Part shown: positions 42,858 to 51,680 of the stretch, in pieces | Layout: the number at the start of each line of letters is the position of its first letter | Numbering within the stretch: position 1 is the stretch's first letter | Assembly (NCBI RefSeq): GCF_900178005.1 | Contig: NZ_FXBS01000006.1 | Span: forward strand, 992,001-1,056,000 | Reading direction: 5' to 3' | DNA: 64,000 nucleotides | Source of the DNA: Tuberibacillus sp. Marseille-P3662 | Lineage (GTDB): Bacteria; Bacillota; Bacilli; Bacillales; Sporolactobacillaceae | Program-made: the position numbers and the translations under genes | Notes under the pieces: model-generated | What the model saw: the letters and a program-made list of their open reading frames with translations, nothing else | The model's database searches: none | What the model was told of the DNA's origin: nothing

Positions 42858-43697
42858 CTATTCAAGAAAGGCTTTCAATTTTGGATACAACCGTTCAGCA
42901 TCGCGATAACCCATATCATGCAAATGTTGTAATTTTTCTTTGCTGCGTTCAATCCGACTGACCTCTAAAGGTTCGGAAGGTTGAATCACAAATGTATCTG
43001 GGCTTTGTGCTATCTCATCCAGTGTCTGATTATAATTATGATGCCGGTTCATAATCGCTTTTTTTAATCCCGGATAGGACTTGTAGGTCCATTTTAACAA
43101 ACTGTTTAACCGGGGTTTGGTTTTTCGGTAACCTTCATTCTTTGTCAGGATAACCACATTTTTCTCTTGACCATCGTGAATCGACTTTTTAAGCGGAATT
43201 GGGTCACTGATGCCGCCGTCCAGTAAATCATAGTTGCCAAGCTGAACAATGGGTGCCATATACGGAATTGAACTTGATGCCTTCAAGGCTGTCAGAATCT
43301 CACCATTTGAATGAAAATGATCAAAATAGACAGAGTTCCCTGTGTGACAGTCTGTTGTACCAATAACAAACGTTTCTGTACGCTGAAAGAAGGTGTCATA
43401 ATCAAACGGTTCATGCTGATTCGGGATCGCATCAAAAATAAGATCCATACCGAATAGTTGCTTCTTGAACAGCCAATTTTTAAATGAAATATAGTCGGGA
43501 TGATCAGCATAATCAATATTAACAATCTTATTTCTTCCGGGTTGTCGTGATACATAGGACGCTGCCATGCAGGCACCTGCGGAGACGCCAATGACATAAG
43601 GAAAGTAAAGATTATTTTCCATAAAAAATTCGAGGACACCAGCGGAATAAATCCCGCGCATTCCCCCGCCTTCAAGTACCAATCCAGTTTGCTGCAT
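42858..43697 (-). CDS. patatin-like phospholipase family protein
   Basis: The 279-residue acyl hydrolase shows the patatin oxyanion loop GGGMRGIYSAG, the nucleophile motif GVSAGA and the catalytic Asp in LDGGISDPIP, a Ser-Asp dyad. It belongs to the YjjU-type bacterial group. The start is the ATG at 43697, eight bases after TGGAGG; the 76 extra residues in the open frame run into the opposite-strand riboswitch and promoter. Substrate is unknown, probably phospholipids or esters. Confidence 0.9.
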   Translation of the reverse strand: MQQTGLVLEGGGMRGIYSAGVLEFFMENNLYFPYVIGVSAGACMAASYVSRQPGRNKIVNIDYADHPDYISFKNWLFKKQLFGMDLIFDAIPNQHEPFDYDTFFQRTETFVIGTTDCHTGNSVYFDHFHSNGEILTALKASSSIPYMAPIVQLGNYDLLDGGISDPIPLKKSIHDGQEKNVVILTKNEGYRKTKPRLNSLLKWTYKSYPGLKKAIMNRHHNYNQTLDEIAQSPDTFVIQPSEPLEVSRIERSKEKLQHLHDMGYRDAERLYPKLKAFLE

Positions 43698-43726
43698 ATC
43701 GATTGCCTCCATGAACGGTTTTACGC

Positions 43727-43756
43727 TTGTACATTCTAAGCAAAATCTAGTATAAT
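43727..43756 (+). promoter_or_regulatory. promoter of the queuosine operon
   Basis: TTGTAC at 43727-43732 and TATAAT at 43751-43756 are separated by 18 bases and stand just upstream of the preQ1 aptamer. Confidence 0.65.
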
Positions 43757-43772
43757 CAATAACCGTGTTATC

Positions 43773-43819
43773 AGCAGAGTTCGAGACCCTCCTCTGCTTT
43801 AGCAAAAAAACTACGGGAG
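43773..43819 (+). promoter_or_regulatory. preQ1-I riboswitch
   Basis: The leader has the compact preQ1 class I layout. Stem GCAGAG (43774-43779) pairs with CTCTGC (43792-43797), the loop contains TTCGAGACCC, and an A-rich tail AGCAAAAAAACTA (43801-43813) is able to form the H-type pseudoknot. The ribosome binding site GGGAG (43815-43819) directly follows, so ligand binding should block translation. The downstream genes are a queuosine precursor transporter and queF, which fits preQ1 feedback. Confidence 0.88.
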
Positions 43820-43827
43820 TTGATGAT

Positions 43828-44469
43828 ATGTCAAAAAAATGGGCAACCTTATTAGATGATGGCAACCCCATTAAATTAATGAGCTTAGTTATGATGTTCA
43901 TGGTGTTCATTATGACCGCTAACATTGCTGCGGTTAAGATGTTTCATATTGGTGCTTTCACCATGACCGCCGGAATTATCATGTATCCTGTCACATCCTT
44001 AATCCTCGATAGTATAACAGAAATTTGGGGCCGGCGTCTTGCACAAAGGGTTGTGTGGATTGGGCTTGCCGGTAACGTATTGATGTTAATCCTATTCCAA
44101 TTCGCTATTCATTTGCCACCTGCAGAAACATGGGCGAAACAGGATGCTTTTGCTGGCATCTTAGGTAGTGTTCCACGAACGGTAGCGGCGTCATTATCCG
44201 CTTATATTCTTTCACAGACGTTCGATGTTCGTTTATTTGCGAATATAAAAAAGCAAACGAAGGGTAAAATGTTATGGCTCAGAAGTTGGGGGAGTACAGC
44301 TGTCAGCCAGCTGATTGATACGTCAGTGTTTATGTTCGTCGCGTTCTTAGGTGTGATGCCCGTCGGCACAATTCTAACAGCGATTTTCTCGGAATATACC
44401 ATTAAATTTAGTTATGCCGTTATCGGCACGCCCATTGTCTATCTTGTCGTTAAATGGGCCAAACGATAA
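43828..44469 (+). CDS. ypdP: queuosine precursor transporter (VUT/YhhQ family)
   Basis: The 213-residue membrane protein has six to seven helices and the family pattern ANIAAVKMFHIGAFTMTAGI and TEIWGRRLAQRVVWIG. Near the C-terminus is SQLIDTSVFMFVAFLGVMP, which includes the conserved Asp-Thr pair. YhhQ/VUT members import queuine or preQ0/preQ1. The ATG at 43828 has GGGAG eight bases upstream. The preQ1 riboswitch in its leader and queF 12 bases downstream make the role in queuosine supply convincing. Confidence 0.92.
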   Translation: MSKKWATLLDDGNPIKLMSLVMMFMVFIMTANIAAVKMFHIGAFTMTAGIIMYPVTSLILDSITEIWGRRLAQRVVWIGLAGNVLMLILFQFAIHLPPAETWAKQDAFAGILGSVPRTVAASLSAYILSQTFDVRLFANIKKQTKGKMLWLRSWGSTAVSQLIDTSVFMFVAFLGVMPVGTILTAIFSEYTIKFSYAVIGTPIVYLVVKWAKR

Positions 44470-44481
44470 GGAGGTCATTCT

Positions 44482-44976
44482 ATGACTCGTCAAAACAATT
44501 CGATCAGTGATATCACTCACCTTGGCAATCAAGGAACTGAATATACATTTGATTATAATCCAAACTTACTCGAGACGTTTGAGAATCAAAACCAGCATCG
44601 TGACTATTTTGTTAAGTTTAATTTCCCTGAATTCACAACTCTGTGTCCAATCACTCATCAACCGGATTTTGCGACGCTCTATATTAGTTATGTGCCGGAG
44701 ATTAACATGGTTGAAAGTAAGTCACTGAAACTATATTTATTTAGCTTTCGCAATCACGGTGATTTTCATGAAGACTGCATTAATACGATTGCCGATGACT
44801 TGATTAAGCTTATGGATCCGAAATACTTGGAGGTTTGGGGAAAATTCACACCTCGAGGTGGTATTAGCATTGATCCCTATGTCAATTACGGAAAAAAAGG
44901 GACGAAGTGGGAAACCATTGCCGCTGATCGCCTCGCGCAACATGATATGTATCCAGAAAAAATTGATAATCGATAA
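44482..44976 (+). CDS. queF: NADPH-dependent preQ0 reductase QueF
   Basis: This is a 164-residue unimodular QueF. It reduces the nitrile 7-cyano-7-deazaguanine (preQ0) to preQ1, the step before insertion into tRNA. Seen are the catalytic Cys in [29 protein letters not shown] and [12 protein letters not shown] with the family's conserved His/Glu/Cys pattern, and the C-terminal [20 protein letters not shown] precedes the ATG. It is the second gene of the riboswitch-controlled operon. Confidence 0.96.
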   Translation: MTRQNNSISDITHLGNQGTEYTFDYNPNLLETFENQNQHRDYFVKFNFPEFTTLCPITHQPDFATLYISYVPEINMVESKSLKLYLFSFRNHGDFHEDCINTIADDLIKLMDPKYLEVWGKFTPRGGISIDPYVNYGKKGTKWETIAADRLAQHDMYPEKIDNR

Positions 44977-44980
44977 AAAG

Positions 44981-45012
44981 AAAATGCTTGGGTGATCTTC
45001 CCAAGCGTTTTT
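44981..45012 (+). terminator. terminator of ypdP-queF
   Basis: AAAATGCTTGGG and TCCCAAGCGTTTTT pair right after the queF stop codon, ending in a T-run. Confidence 0.9.
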
Positions 45013-45075
45013 AATATTCAAGCGTTTGACTTCTAAAGGTAGACACTATATTGAATGATTATCCCCTCGCTTTTC

Positions 45076-46116
45076 TTAGCTACTAAGACATTGATTGAGC
45101 TTGCCTACAAATCCTTCAAAATGACCGTCCTGTTCAAGTGTATTGTAATGAACTTGGTCCATATACTTCTTTGCCTTTTGTAAAGACAGCATACCTTGTC
45201 GCATATGCTGCGAATATTTAGAAGAAGCTTCATTGATTTCAGGTGTTTGGCTAAAAAGTGTTGTTTGTTCCAAACAATCGTGATCAAAATGGAACACACG
45301 ATCTTTTGGATTCACGGGTTCAATGGAATGAGGAGGAACGCTGTCAACCACCGCTGCCTCTAATTCCGGTATCAGTAACACATCAATATCATCGGGATAA
45401 AGCGGACAATAAAGTTTACTGACGACATAGCCTTGTTCGGTGGCTGACTGAGCGATCCGTGCTAAAATATGGGATTTTGTTGGGTTGGATACACCTTTTA
45501 ATATCAACTGTTTATGGATATATTTCAGTGCATTAAAATTTGCAAACACGGGACCTTTTGACGAATGGGAACCGTAATAGGCATTCGGTAACTCCCGGTG
45601 ACCTTCATGGATGTGATTGGATGAAAACAGGTATTGATGGATGTCATCACACCATTGCTTAACACATGTCTTTCGAACACTCTGATTGTGAATCGAACGG
45701 ACAATATTAAGGTGTTCCTTCCCAAACTGAAATTGGTCTTGAGCATGTTGTATGGCTTGATCCATCCCCTTGTTTGTTAAAGCAGCTCCTTTAAAGGAGT
45801 CTCTTAATTCAATATATTCATACGGCCCAAACACAAAATTAGATAAGTATGTTATAACATGCTTATTAACAAACATTAGATGATGGGGGTAAATGATAAA
45901 ACCATCGATAAACGAATCATCAACCGTGTTCAAAAAGTAATCAATGGATTCTGGGGGATCATTCAATTGAGCAACCCATCGATCAATATCCGTTGATTTC
46001 ATAATCAAGTCAGGTTGGAAGACATAGATCCTTGACATGCGGTTAACGACCGTCGTCGATATTAACAACTTATTTGGCTCAAGTAGACTTCTTACAAACA
46101 TATGATTCCGTTCCAT
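45076..46116 (-). CDS. P-loop ATPase-related protein with degenerate Walker A
   Basis: The 346-residue protein resembles the second half of a conserved family of duplicated Bacillus/Clostridium P-loop ATPases. KQLILKGVSNPTKSHILAR occupies the place of a Walker A (G-x-P-G-x-G-K-S/T), followed by YPDDIDVLLIPELEAAVVDSVPPH as in that family. The Gly residues and the GKS core are altered, so nucleotide binding is doubtful. The N-terminal 190 residues also lack a Walker motif. GGGGAGGG lies six bases before the ATG. It is monocistronic. Family membership is my recollection of the pattern and needs a profile search. Confidence 0.6.
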   Translation of the reverse strand: MERNHMFVRSLLEPNKLLISTTVVNRMSRIYVFQPDLIMKSTDIDRWVAQLNDPPESIDYFLNTVDDSFIDGFIIYPHHLMFVNKHVITYLSNFVFGPYEYIELRDSFKGAALTNKGMDQAIQHAQDQFQFGKEHLNIVRSIHNQSVRKTCVKQWCDDIHQYLFSSNHIHEGHRELPNAYYGSHSSKGPVFANFNALKYIHKQLILKGVSNPTKSHILARIAQSATEQGYVVSKLYCPLYPDDIDVLLIPELEAAVVDSVPPHSIEPVNPKDRVFHFDHDCLEQTTLFSQTPEINEASSKYSQHMRQGMLSLQKAKKYMDQVHYNTLEQDGHFEGFVGKLNQCLSS

Positions 46117-46245
46117 CTAAGACCCTCCCCGGGTAACTCTGGAGCAGATTTCTGTTTATAATATATGCCCAAAGGTCATCATACGTTTATATAAAAATGA
46201 ATTGAACCGCGGGCTTCTCTCCGCGGCTAAATCAGGTCGATGACT

Positions 46246-46659
46246 TTATAATGTTTTATGTGTGCCATCACAAAAAGGTTGTTGGTCGGAACAACCGCAG
46301 CGGCACAAGGCCACCCGAGTTTCCTTGGATAAGAATTGGCCGTCGTTATCAACAACTTGAACATGTCCATGAACAAATAGTGGTCCATTGTCGACCGCAC
46401 GGATCGTTGTTAATTCAGGAGATACCTCTCCAGGTCCTCCGTCATGACGCTCGTATTGCAACGCTCCTGTTGGGCACATCTCAACCGTTTGTATGACATC
46501 CTCAACGTCAGCTCGCTCTAAATTAATCCACGGCTTCTTCTCGGGGTTAAAAGCATTCGGCAAATGCTTGACACAATATCCCAAATGGTTACACCGATTA
46601 GGGTCAAAGGTCACCGTTACATCACTTGAATGATAGTTATGTTTTTCTGTAGTGATCAC
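46246..46659 (-). CDS. YjdI-CDGSH iron-sulfur fusion protein
   Basis: This 137-residue protein joins two small iron-sulfur domains. The N-terminal Fer4_19/YjdI domain has DPNRCNHLGYCVKHLPNAF and CPTGAL. The C-terminal CDGSH domain has CRCGCSDQQPFCDGTH, whose three Cys and one His bind a 2Fe-2S cluster. It is likely a cytoplasmic electron carrier or redox sensor. I place the start at the second GTG (46659), five bases after GAGG; the GTG six bases earlier overlaps that site. Confidence 0.88.
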   Translation of the reverse strand: MITTEKHNYHSSDVTVTFDPNRCNHLGYCVKHLPNAFNPEKKPWINLERADVEDVIQTVEMCPTGALQYERHDGGPGEVSPELTTIRAVDNGPLFVHGHVQVVDNDGQFLSKETRVALCRCGCSDQQPFCDGTHKTL

Positions 46660-46716
46660 AACCACCTCTTTTCCCTTGTAAACTCCCCATTATTCCCATC
46701 AAACATGTAAACAGCC

Positions 46717-46744
46717 AAAAAAAAATCTCCATGCTTTATGGAGA
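46717..46744 (-). terminator. terminator of the small membrane protein gene
   Basis: TCTCCAT (46726-46732) and ATGGAGA (46738-46744) form a short stem followed on the minus strand by nine T residues. It overlaps the stop codon. Confidence 0.8.
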
Positions 46745-46945
46745 CTGATCAGACCATCGAACAACCGGAATGACAAGCATTGAAATCAATGCTAAAGGAA
46801 ACCAGAAAAAAGTGATGCTTATGAGACTTACCCACTTGAATCCTTCGCTAGAAGCAGTATATGTTGCCGTTTTCAACAGCATAAGACTGTAGATAACACC
46901 AATACAGATATATATTAACAATAGTGAAAGAAATGACGCACTCAT
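46736..46945 (-). CDS. small two-helix membrane protein, unknown
   Basis: The 69-residue protein has two membrane segments (SLLLIYICIGVIYSLML and WVSLISITFFWFPLALISMLV) joined by a short polar loop. The ATG at 46945 has GGAGTG six bases upstream, better than the in-frame GTG at 46954. It resembles small membrane proteins common in Bacilli, but no family is recognised. It has its own terminator. Confidence 0.6.
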   Translation of the reverse strand: MSASFLSLLLIYICIGVIYSLMLLKTATYTASSEGFKWVSLISITFFWFPLALISMLVIPVVRWSDQSP

Positions 46946-47090
46946 ACGCTTCACTCCAGCTTTTAGTGCTTTTGCTTTAATCTATGCAGGATGATGGCTG
47001 GGGGTGAAACGCAGATGGGCAATCAAGGGAATTGATGCAGTTCTTAAACACAGTCAGTGAACACGTACGTTCCGTACAGTCATTCATAAA

Positions 47091-47122
47091 AAAAATTAAG
47101 TGTGGAGCTCATATGCTCCACA
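47091..47122 (-). terminator. terminator of thyA-dfrA
   Basis: TGTGGAGC and GCTCCACA pair around a six-base loop, with a T-rich run on the minus strand, 14 bases after the dfrA stop. Confidence 0.88.
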
Positions 47123-47135
47123 CCATAAAAAATTA

Positions 47136-47618
47136 TTAGATTCGATCGTAGGTTAAATAGTAATAATCATAAGGGTTCTTGTCGTTCTTCTCCCCTTTTT
47201 CTCTTGCGACCTGCCTCCACTGATCGTGATCGATCTCAGGGAAGTAGGTGTCCCCGGAAAACACCTCATCGATGAACGTCACATATAATCGATCGGCAGA
47301 AGCGAACATCACTTTAAAAATCTCTGCTCCGCCGATGACAAACACTTCGTCGTTTTGTTCGTCAATGGCTTTTATAGCTTCCAAGGAATGAACAACTTGA
47401 CATCCCGCTGCCTCGTAGCTTTCATTTCTCGTTAAAATAACGTTCTCCCGCCCTGGTAAAGGTTTTCCAATCGACTCATGAGTTTTCCTTCCCATAATAA
47501 TCGGGTGTCCCATGGTCACACGTTTAAAAAACGCTAAGTCAGCGGGCAGGCGCCACGGGAGTTGGTTGTCTTGACCGATGACACGATTCTGATCCATCGC
47601 GACGATAAATGAAATCAT
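47136..47618 (-). CDS. dfrA: dihydrofolate reductase
   Basis: The 160-residue enzyme reduces dihydrofolate to tetrahydrofolate with NADPH, the target of trimethoprim. MISFIVAMDQNRVIGQDNQLPWRLPADLAFFK, split here as MISFIVAMDQNRVIG and LPWRLPADLAFFK, carries the Met20 loop and the acidic active-site region. Others are IIMGRKTHESIG, LPGRENVILTRN and VIGGAEIF. The ATG at 47618 has AAAGGGGAAG upstream. It follows thyA by 30 bases, the conserved pair that recycles the dihydrofolate made by ThyA. Confidence 0.96.
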   Translation of the reverse strand: MISFIVAMDQNRVIGQDNQLPWRLPADLAFFKRVTMGHPIIMGRKTHESIGKPLPGRENVILTRNESYEAAGCQVVHSLEAIKAIDEQNDEVFVIGGAEIFKVMFASADRLYVTFIDEVFSGDTYFPEIDHDQWRQVAREKGEKNDKNPYDYYYLTYDRI

Positions 47619-47648
47619 ATTCAAACGCTTCCCCTTTCCTTTTCCCAA

Positions 47649-48614
47649 CTAGACAGCAATCGGTGCTTTAATGCCTGGATGTGGATCGTAACCTTGAATG
47701 CTGATATCGTTAATCTCAACATCAAATATCGAATCAATATTTGAGTTCAAATGCAGTGATGGGAAATCATGGGGTTCGCGACTTAATTGCGTCTGAATCT
47801 GTTCGACATGATTCAAATAGATATGTGCATCACCTAACGTGTGAATGAATTCACCAACAGCCAGCCCGCATTCATGAGCGATGAGATGCGTTAATAATGC
47901 ATAGCTGGCGATATTAAACGGAACGCCAAGGAAAATGTCACCGCTACGCTGATACAATTGACAGCTTAATTTTCCGTCGGCAACGTAGAATTGAAATAGG
48001 CTGTGGCATGGCGGAAGCGCCATGCCGGAAACGTCTCCTGGGTTGTAAGCGACAACTAAATGGCGGCGACTATCAGGTTTGTTTTTAATCGAATCAATCA
48101 CATTTTTTAATTGATCGATGGTTTCGCCACGAGCGGTTTCCCACTCACGCCATTGTTTGCCGTAGACAGGTCCAAGTTCGCCGTATTCTTTCGCGAACGC
48201 GTCGTCATCCAAAATCCGTTGTTTAAACGTGTCCATCACTTGCTTGTATTGTTCTTTAAATGACTCATCTTCCTGACTGCGTCGGCCAAAGTCGGTCATA
48301 TCAGGGCCTGTGTAATCAGCACTCTCAACCCATTGTTTAAATGCCCACTCATTCCAAATATTGTTATTATGTTGAAGCAAATAACGAATGTTCGTATCAC
48401 CTTTAATAAACCACAGCAGTTCACTGGCGATCAAACGAAACGGCACTCGTTTTGTCGTTAACAGCGGGAATCCTTTGCTTAAGTCATACCGCATTTGGTA
48501 ACCGAACACAGACAATGTCCCTGTCCCCGTCCGGTCCCTTTTTTCTGTGCCATTATTTAAGACATGCTGGCACATATCTAAGTAGGCATACTCCCCATGT
48601 TGCAATGTGTTCAT
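47649..48614 (-). CDS. thyA: thymidylate synthase (ThyA)
   Basis: The 321-residue enzyme methylates dUMP with methylenetetrahydrofolate. The catalytic Cys lies in [14 protein letters not shown], with substrate contacts [18 protein letters not shown] and [13 protein letters not shown]. It is longer than the 264-residue E. coli type because of an insert around residues 90-140 ([17 protein letters not shown]), a feature of the Lactobacillus casei-type enzyme. GAGGAGG precedes the ATG. It forms an operon with dfrA, and kapB lies just upstream. Confidence 0.97.
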   Translation of the reverse strand: MNTLQHGEYAYLDMCQHVLNNGTEKRDRTGTGTLSVFGYQMRYDLSKGFPLLTTKRVPFRLIASELLWFIKGDTNIRYLLQHNNNIWNEWAFKQWVESADYTGPDMTDFGRRSQEDESFKEQYKQVMDTFKQRILDDDAFAKEYGELGPVYGKQWREWETARGETIDQLKNVIDSIKNKPDSRRHLVVAYNPGDVSGMALPPCHSLFQFYVADGKLSCQLYQRSGDIFLGVPFNIASYALLTHLIAHECGLAVGEFIHTLGDAHIYLNHVEQIQTQLSREPHDFPSLHLNSNIDSIFDVEINDISIQGYDPHPGIKAPIAV

Positions 48615-48626
48615 CCTCCTCGTCAG

Positions 48627-49016
48627 TCAGTTAGTTGGAAAATAGTCCGATTCTAAATCATTAAGGTTATTAAGTGCTTTTTCGGACCATGTATCGTCCC
48701 GTCCACGTAATTTTTCTTTCTCTAGATCTAATGCCTCCCGAAGTGATGCACGATAATCGGGGACTTGTCCGTCAAATGGGACCAAAGATGCCAGCTGCAC
48801 GACTGCCTTTTCATGATGGGCCAATGCTTTCCGTTGATGAAACAAGGGCACATTTACCTCATTGGGTTGGTGAAGGTCCCCTTGTGTCGGATGGCGTAAT
48901 ACAGCTAAAATCTCCACGATCCCCACTTTATCATTGCGTTCCTCAACAAACCGGGCTACGTATTCACCCGTTTTATATCTTGTCCGGACTGTGTTGCCCG
49001 GTACTATATCTGCCAT
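48627..49016 (-). CDS. kapB: kinase-associated protein KapB
   Basis: The 129-residue protein matches the B. subtilis KapB family: VRTRYKTGEYVARFVEE, VEILAVLRHPTQGDLHQP and LFHQRKALAHHEKA. KapB is needed for KinB to start the sporulation phosphorelay in B. subtilis, where it adjoins kinB. Here it stands alone upstream of thyA with a 12-base gap, and no kinB is in the window. There is no lipobox, as expected for KapB despite its old name. Confidence 0.85.
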   Translation of the reverse strand: MADIVPGNTVRTRYKTGEYVARFVEERNDKVGIVEILAVLRHPTQGDLHQPNEVNVPLFHQRKALAHHEKAVVQLASLVPFDGQVPDYRASLREALDLEKEKLRGRDDTWSEKALNNLNDLESDYFPTN

Positions 49017-49169
49017 ATGAATGTCTTCCTCTCTCCATTATTTTAGTTTCGTTACAAAATCATTTGAAACCAGTATAGCAAATTCATTCAATGAATTTAA
49101 GATGATTCTGGAACATCTACGTGAGTCCATTACTAATATATAGGTGAAGAATATTCGGAGGTGTCATAA

Positions 49170-50627
49170 ATGTCCATTATAGATGGCGAAGAATATATAC
49201 GTCGAATCAATGCGTTAAATTCTAATATCTGGGTAGGTGGTGAGCAAGTCACAGGTCCTATATCTAAACACCCTGCCTTTAAAGGGCTTATGGAATCTCA
49301 GGCCAAATGGTTTGATCTCAGAAACCAACCTGATTTACAGGATCGGTTGACTTGGACGTCAGACACAACCGGGAATCAAATCGGAACCTCTTACATGCCG
49401 CCGAAAACGATAGACGATTTGAAAAAACGCCGGTTAGCGATTCAAACCCTGGCTCGTGAGTCATGCGGGTTGCTTGGACGGTCTCCCGATTACATGAATA
49501 CGGCATTGATGACGTTTGGAACTTCCGCTGACATCTTACAGGATCAGAGCACCGCATGTATGAACAACATGCGGGACTATTATGAATATGCCCGCGAACA
49601 TGATTTAACCATCACACACACATTCGTCGAACCCCAAGTGAACCGCTCGAGTTTTTATATGGAAGAATCCAAGAATATCGTGTCAGCCCGGATCATTGAT
49701 GAAAATGACGAGGGTATCGTGATCCACGGAGCTAGGTTACTCGCCACTCAAGGAGCAACAACCGATGAAATCATGGTGTTTCCATCAGGAGCAAGACTTC
49801 CAAAGACCAATCTAATGAAACCAAAAGCCTATGCATTTGCGATTCCGAACGATACGCCTGGTTTGAAATTTATTTGCCGGGAGTCGTTCGATTACGGCAA
49901 ATCTCATTTCGATCATCCGTTAGCGTCCCGATTTGAAGAAATGGATACCATCGTTATTTTTGATCATGTGACTGTACCATGGAACCGTGTCTTCATCCAT
50001 GGTGACATTGATGTTAATAATAGACTTTATCATGACAGTTCTTATTTTCCTCACGTCACTCACCAAGTGGTCTGTAAAAATGTTGTGAAGCTGGAATTCA
50101 TACTAGGTGTGGCCCAAGCCATGATTGATAGCATTCATGTCGGTGAATATCAACATATCCATGAAAAAGTTTCCGAAATCATTGTCGCCCTTGAAGCCAT
50201 GAAGGGGTTTATTTATTCATCGGAAGCACAAGCTGAACTTAACTCATACGGTATTATGACGCCTAATATTAAACCGCTTAGAGCAGCTACAAAATATTTT
50301 CCGACTGTCTACCCGCGTATGAGAGATATTATTCAAAACATCGGGGCCAGCGGTTTGGTATCTATACCCGGAGAAGCCGATTTTAATCATGAGCAAATAA
50401 GCGATGACCTCAATCATTATTTGCAAACATCGGAAGACTCCGGTGAGGATAAAGTCCGTTTATTTCGACTTGCCTGGGATTTATCTATGAGTGCCTTTGG
50501 GTCGCGGCAATCCTTATACGAACGCTATTTCTTCGGAGACCCTGTCAAAACCGCAACCATCCTTTATCATAGCTATGAACGTGAGGATGTTATCGAATGG
50601 GTTCGGCAATTTTTATATAAGAATTAA
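49170..50627 (+). CDS. 4-hydroxyphenylacetate 3-monooxygenase-type flavin hydroxylase (HpaB/YoaI)
   Basis: The 485-residue protein is the large oxygenase component of a two-component FADH2-dependent phenol hydroxylase. Seen are GEEYIRRINALN, the flavin region PQVNRSSFYMEESK and ARLLATQGATTDEIMVFPSG, the HpaB pattern FDHVTVPWNRVFIHGD, and the helical C-terminal domain. CGGAGG precedes the ATG. No HpaC-type flavin reductase is nearby, so reduced flavin must come from elsewhere. B. subtilis YoaI is a close relative. The aromatic substrate is unknown. Confidence 0.9.
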   Translation: MSIIDGEEYIRRINALNSNIWVGGEQVTGPISKHPAFKGLMESQAKWFDLRNQPDLQDRLTWTSDTTGNQIGTSYMPPKTIDDLKKRRLAIQTLARESCGLLGRSPDYMNTALMTFGTSADILQDQSTACMNNMRDYYEYAREHDLTITHTFVEPQVNRSSFYMEESKNIVSARIIDENDEGIVIHGARLLATQGATTDEIMVFPSGARLPKTNLMKPKAYAFAIPNDTPGLKFICRESFDYGKSHFDHPLASRFEEMDTIVIFDHVTVPWNRVFIHGDIDVNNRLYHDSSYFPHVTHQVVCKNVVKLEFILGVAQAMIDSIHVGEYQHIHEKVSEIIVALEAMKGFIYSSEAQAELNSYGIMTPNIKPLRAATKYFPTVYPRMRDIIQNIGASGLVSIPGEADFNHEQISDDLNHYLQTSEDSGEDKVRLFRLAWDLSMSAFGSRQSLYERYFFGDPVKTATILYHSYEREDVIEWVRQFLYKN

Positions 50628-50709
50628 ACCTTGACGCACTGGGCTTGTCTGAACATGAAACCTCATTCTCCGGCATACCCTTTTACAAAACAGCTAAGGT
50701 GGGAGCAGC

Positions 50710-51657
50710 ATGAGTGAACAACATCTCCATCCGTTAACAGACGTCCGGCACCGGAGTGGCAAAAAAGGCGTGTTAGCTGAATGGGATCGAGCTTTGGCAT
50801 CTGATAATGATCAAGCGCTCAGCTATTTACGGGACAGTCGCCTTGATTTTCCGACTTTTTTCATGATTGATCTAACATTGGATACATCTATGCACCCTCA
50901 TTTGTCGGATCAACAACAAGTGGCTCATGCCCATATATCCAATGTACTGAAAGGAACGGATGACGGGTATCCAACACACCAGCATTTGTGCGATCAACAC
51001 CACAAAATTCTTGATACGTTTTACTGGATGGTGCAAACCGGCGGGCATGAATTTCAAGATCGTATGTATACGCAGGTTATTGATCAAGCGATCATTCAAC
51101 TATTATTAACGTATAAAGAAAATGTGCTAAAGGATACGGTCGATATCATTTTTCGTCGTCACCGCTACCACATTCACCGTCATTATTTGCTATGGGGGTT
51201 AGCGGCAACGGAATTACCTGATTATTTGCCGATGGTCGCCGACTACTTATTGTCTTCAAATCACAAAGATATTCACTTAGCAAAACAACTTTTAGCATTA
51301 GTCCCAGGAATCGAGCAAGCACGGACGCCAGATGAGGCGTTTGATTGCTTTGATGATTGGTTTGAACGTTATCACGGATTCTTGGAAGCTACGGGAGACA
51401 ATTATGATGTTTCCCCTGCTCCCATCCCATTTGCGATTAATTATTTTGCTCAATACATAGGCAAACCGCAATGGATCAAACGGAAACAACCATTCATTGA
51501 AATGTATTCATTGTCTCAAGATTTCGAGCAACTTGATGGCGAACAGCAAGCAAGACTCGCTCATTTTTCAAACCAGTTACGTCTGCATGATCGTAACCGC
51601 TGGAATCAATGGATTCGCGAGCCTCTTACGCAGCAATTATCTACTGCTGGACTTTAA
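50710..51657 (+). CDS. conserved hypothetical protein upstream of tgl
   Basis: The 315-residue soluble protein is mainly helical and rich in His and Gln, for example FRRHRYHIHRHYLLWGL and HQHLCDQHHKI. No signal peptide or membrane segment is visible, and I do not recognise the family. Helical repeats in the middle resemble HEAT-like arrays. AAGGTGGGAG precedes the ATG. It lies 23 bases before tgl, so it is probably co-transcribed with the spore transglutaminase and could be a coat substrate, adaptor or unrelated cargo. Confidence 0.65.
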   Translation: MSEQHLHPLTDVRHRSGKKGVLAEWDRALASDNDQALSYLRDSRLDFPTFFMIDLTLDTSMHPHLSDQQQVAHAHISNVLKGTDDGYPTHQHLCDQHHKILDTFYWMVQTGGHEFQDRMYTQVIDQAIIQLLLTYKENVLKDTVDIIFRRHRYHIHRHYLLWGLAATELPDYLPMVADYLLSSNHKDIHLAKQLLALVPGIEQARTPDEAFDCFDDWFERYHGFLEATGDNYDVSPAPIPFAINYFAQYIGKPQWIKRKQPFIEMYSLSQDFEQLDGEQQARLAHFSNQLRLHDRNRWNQWIREPLTQQLSTAGL

Positions 51658-51680
51658 AACCATTGAAGGAGGTAAAAAGA

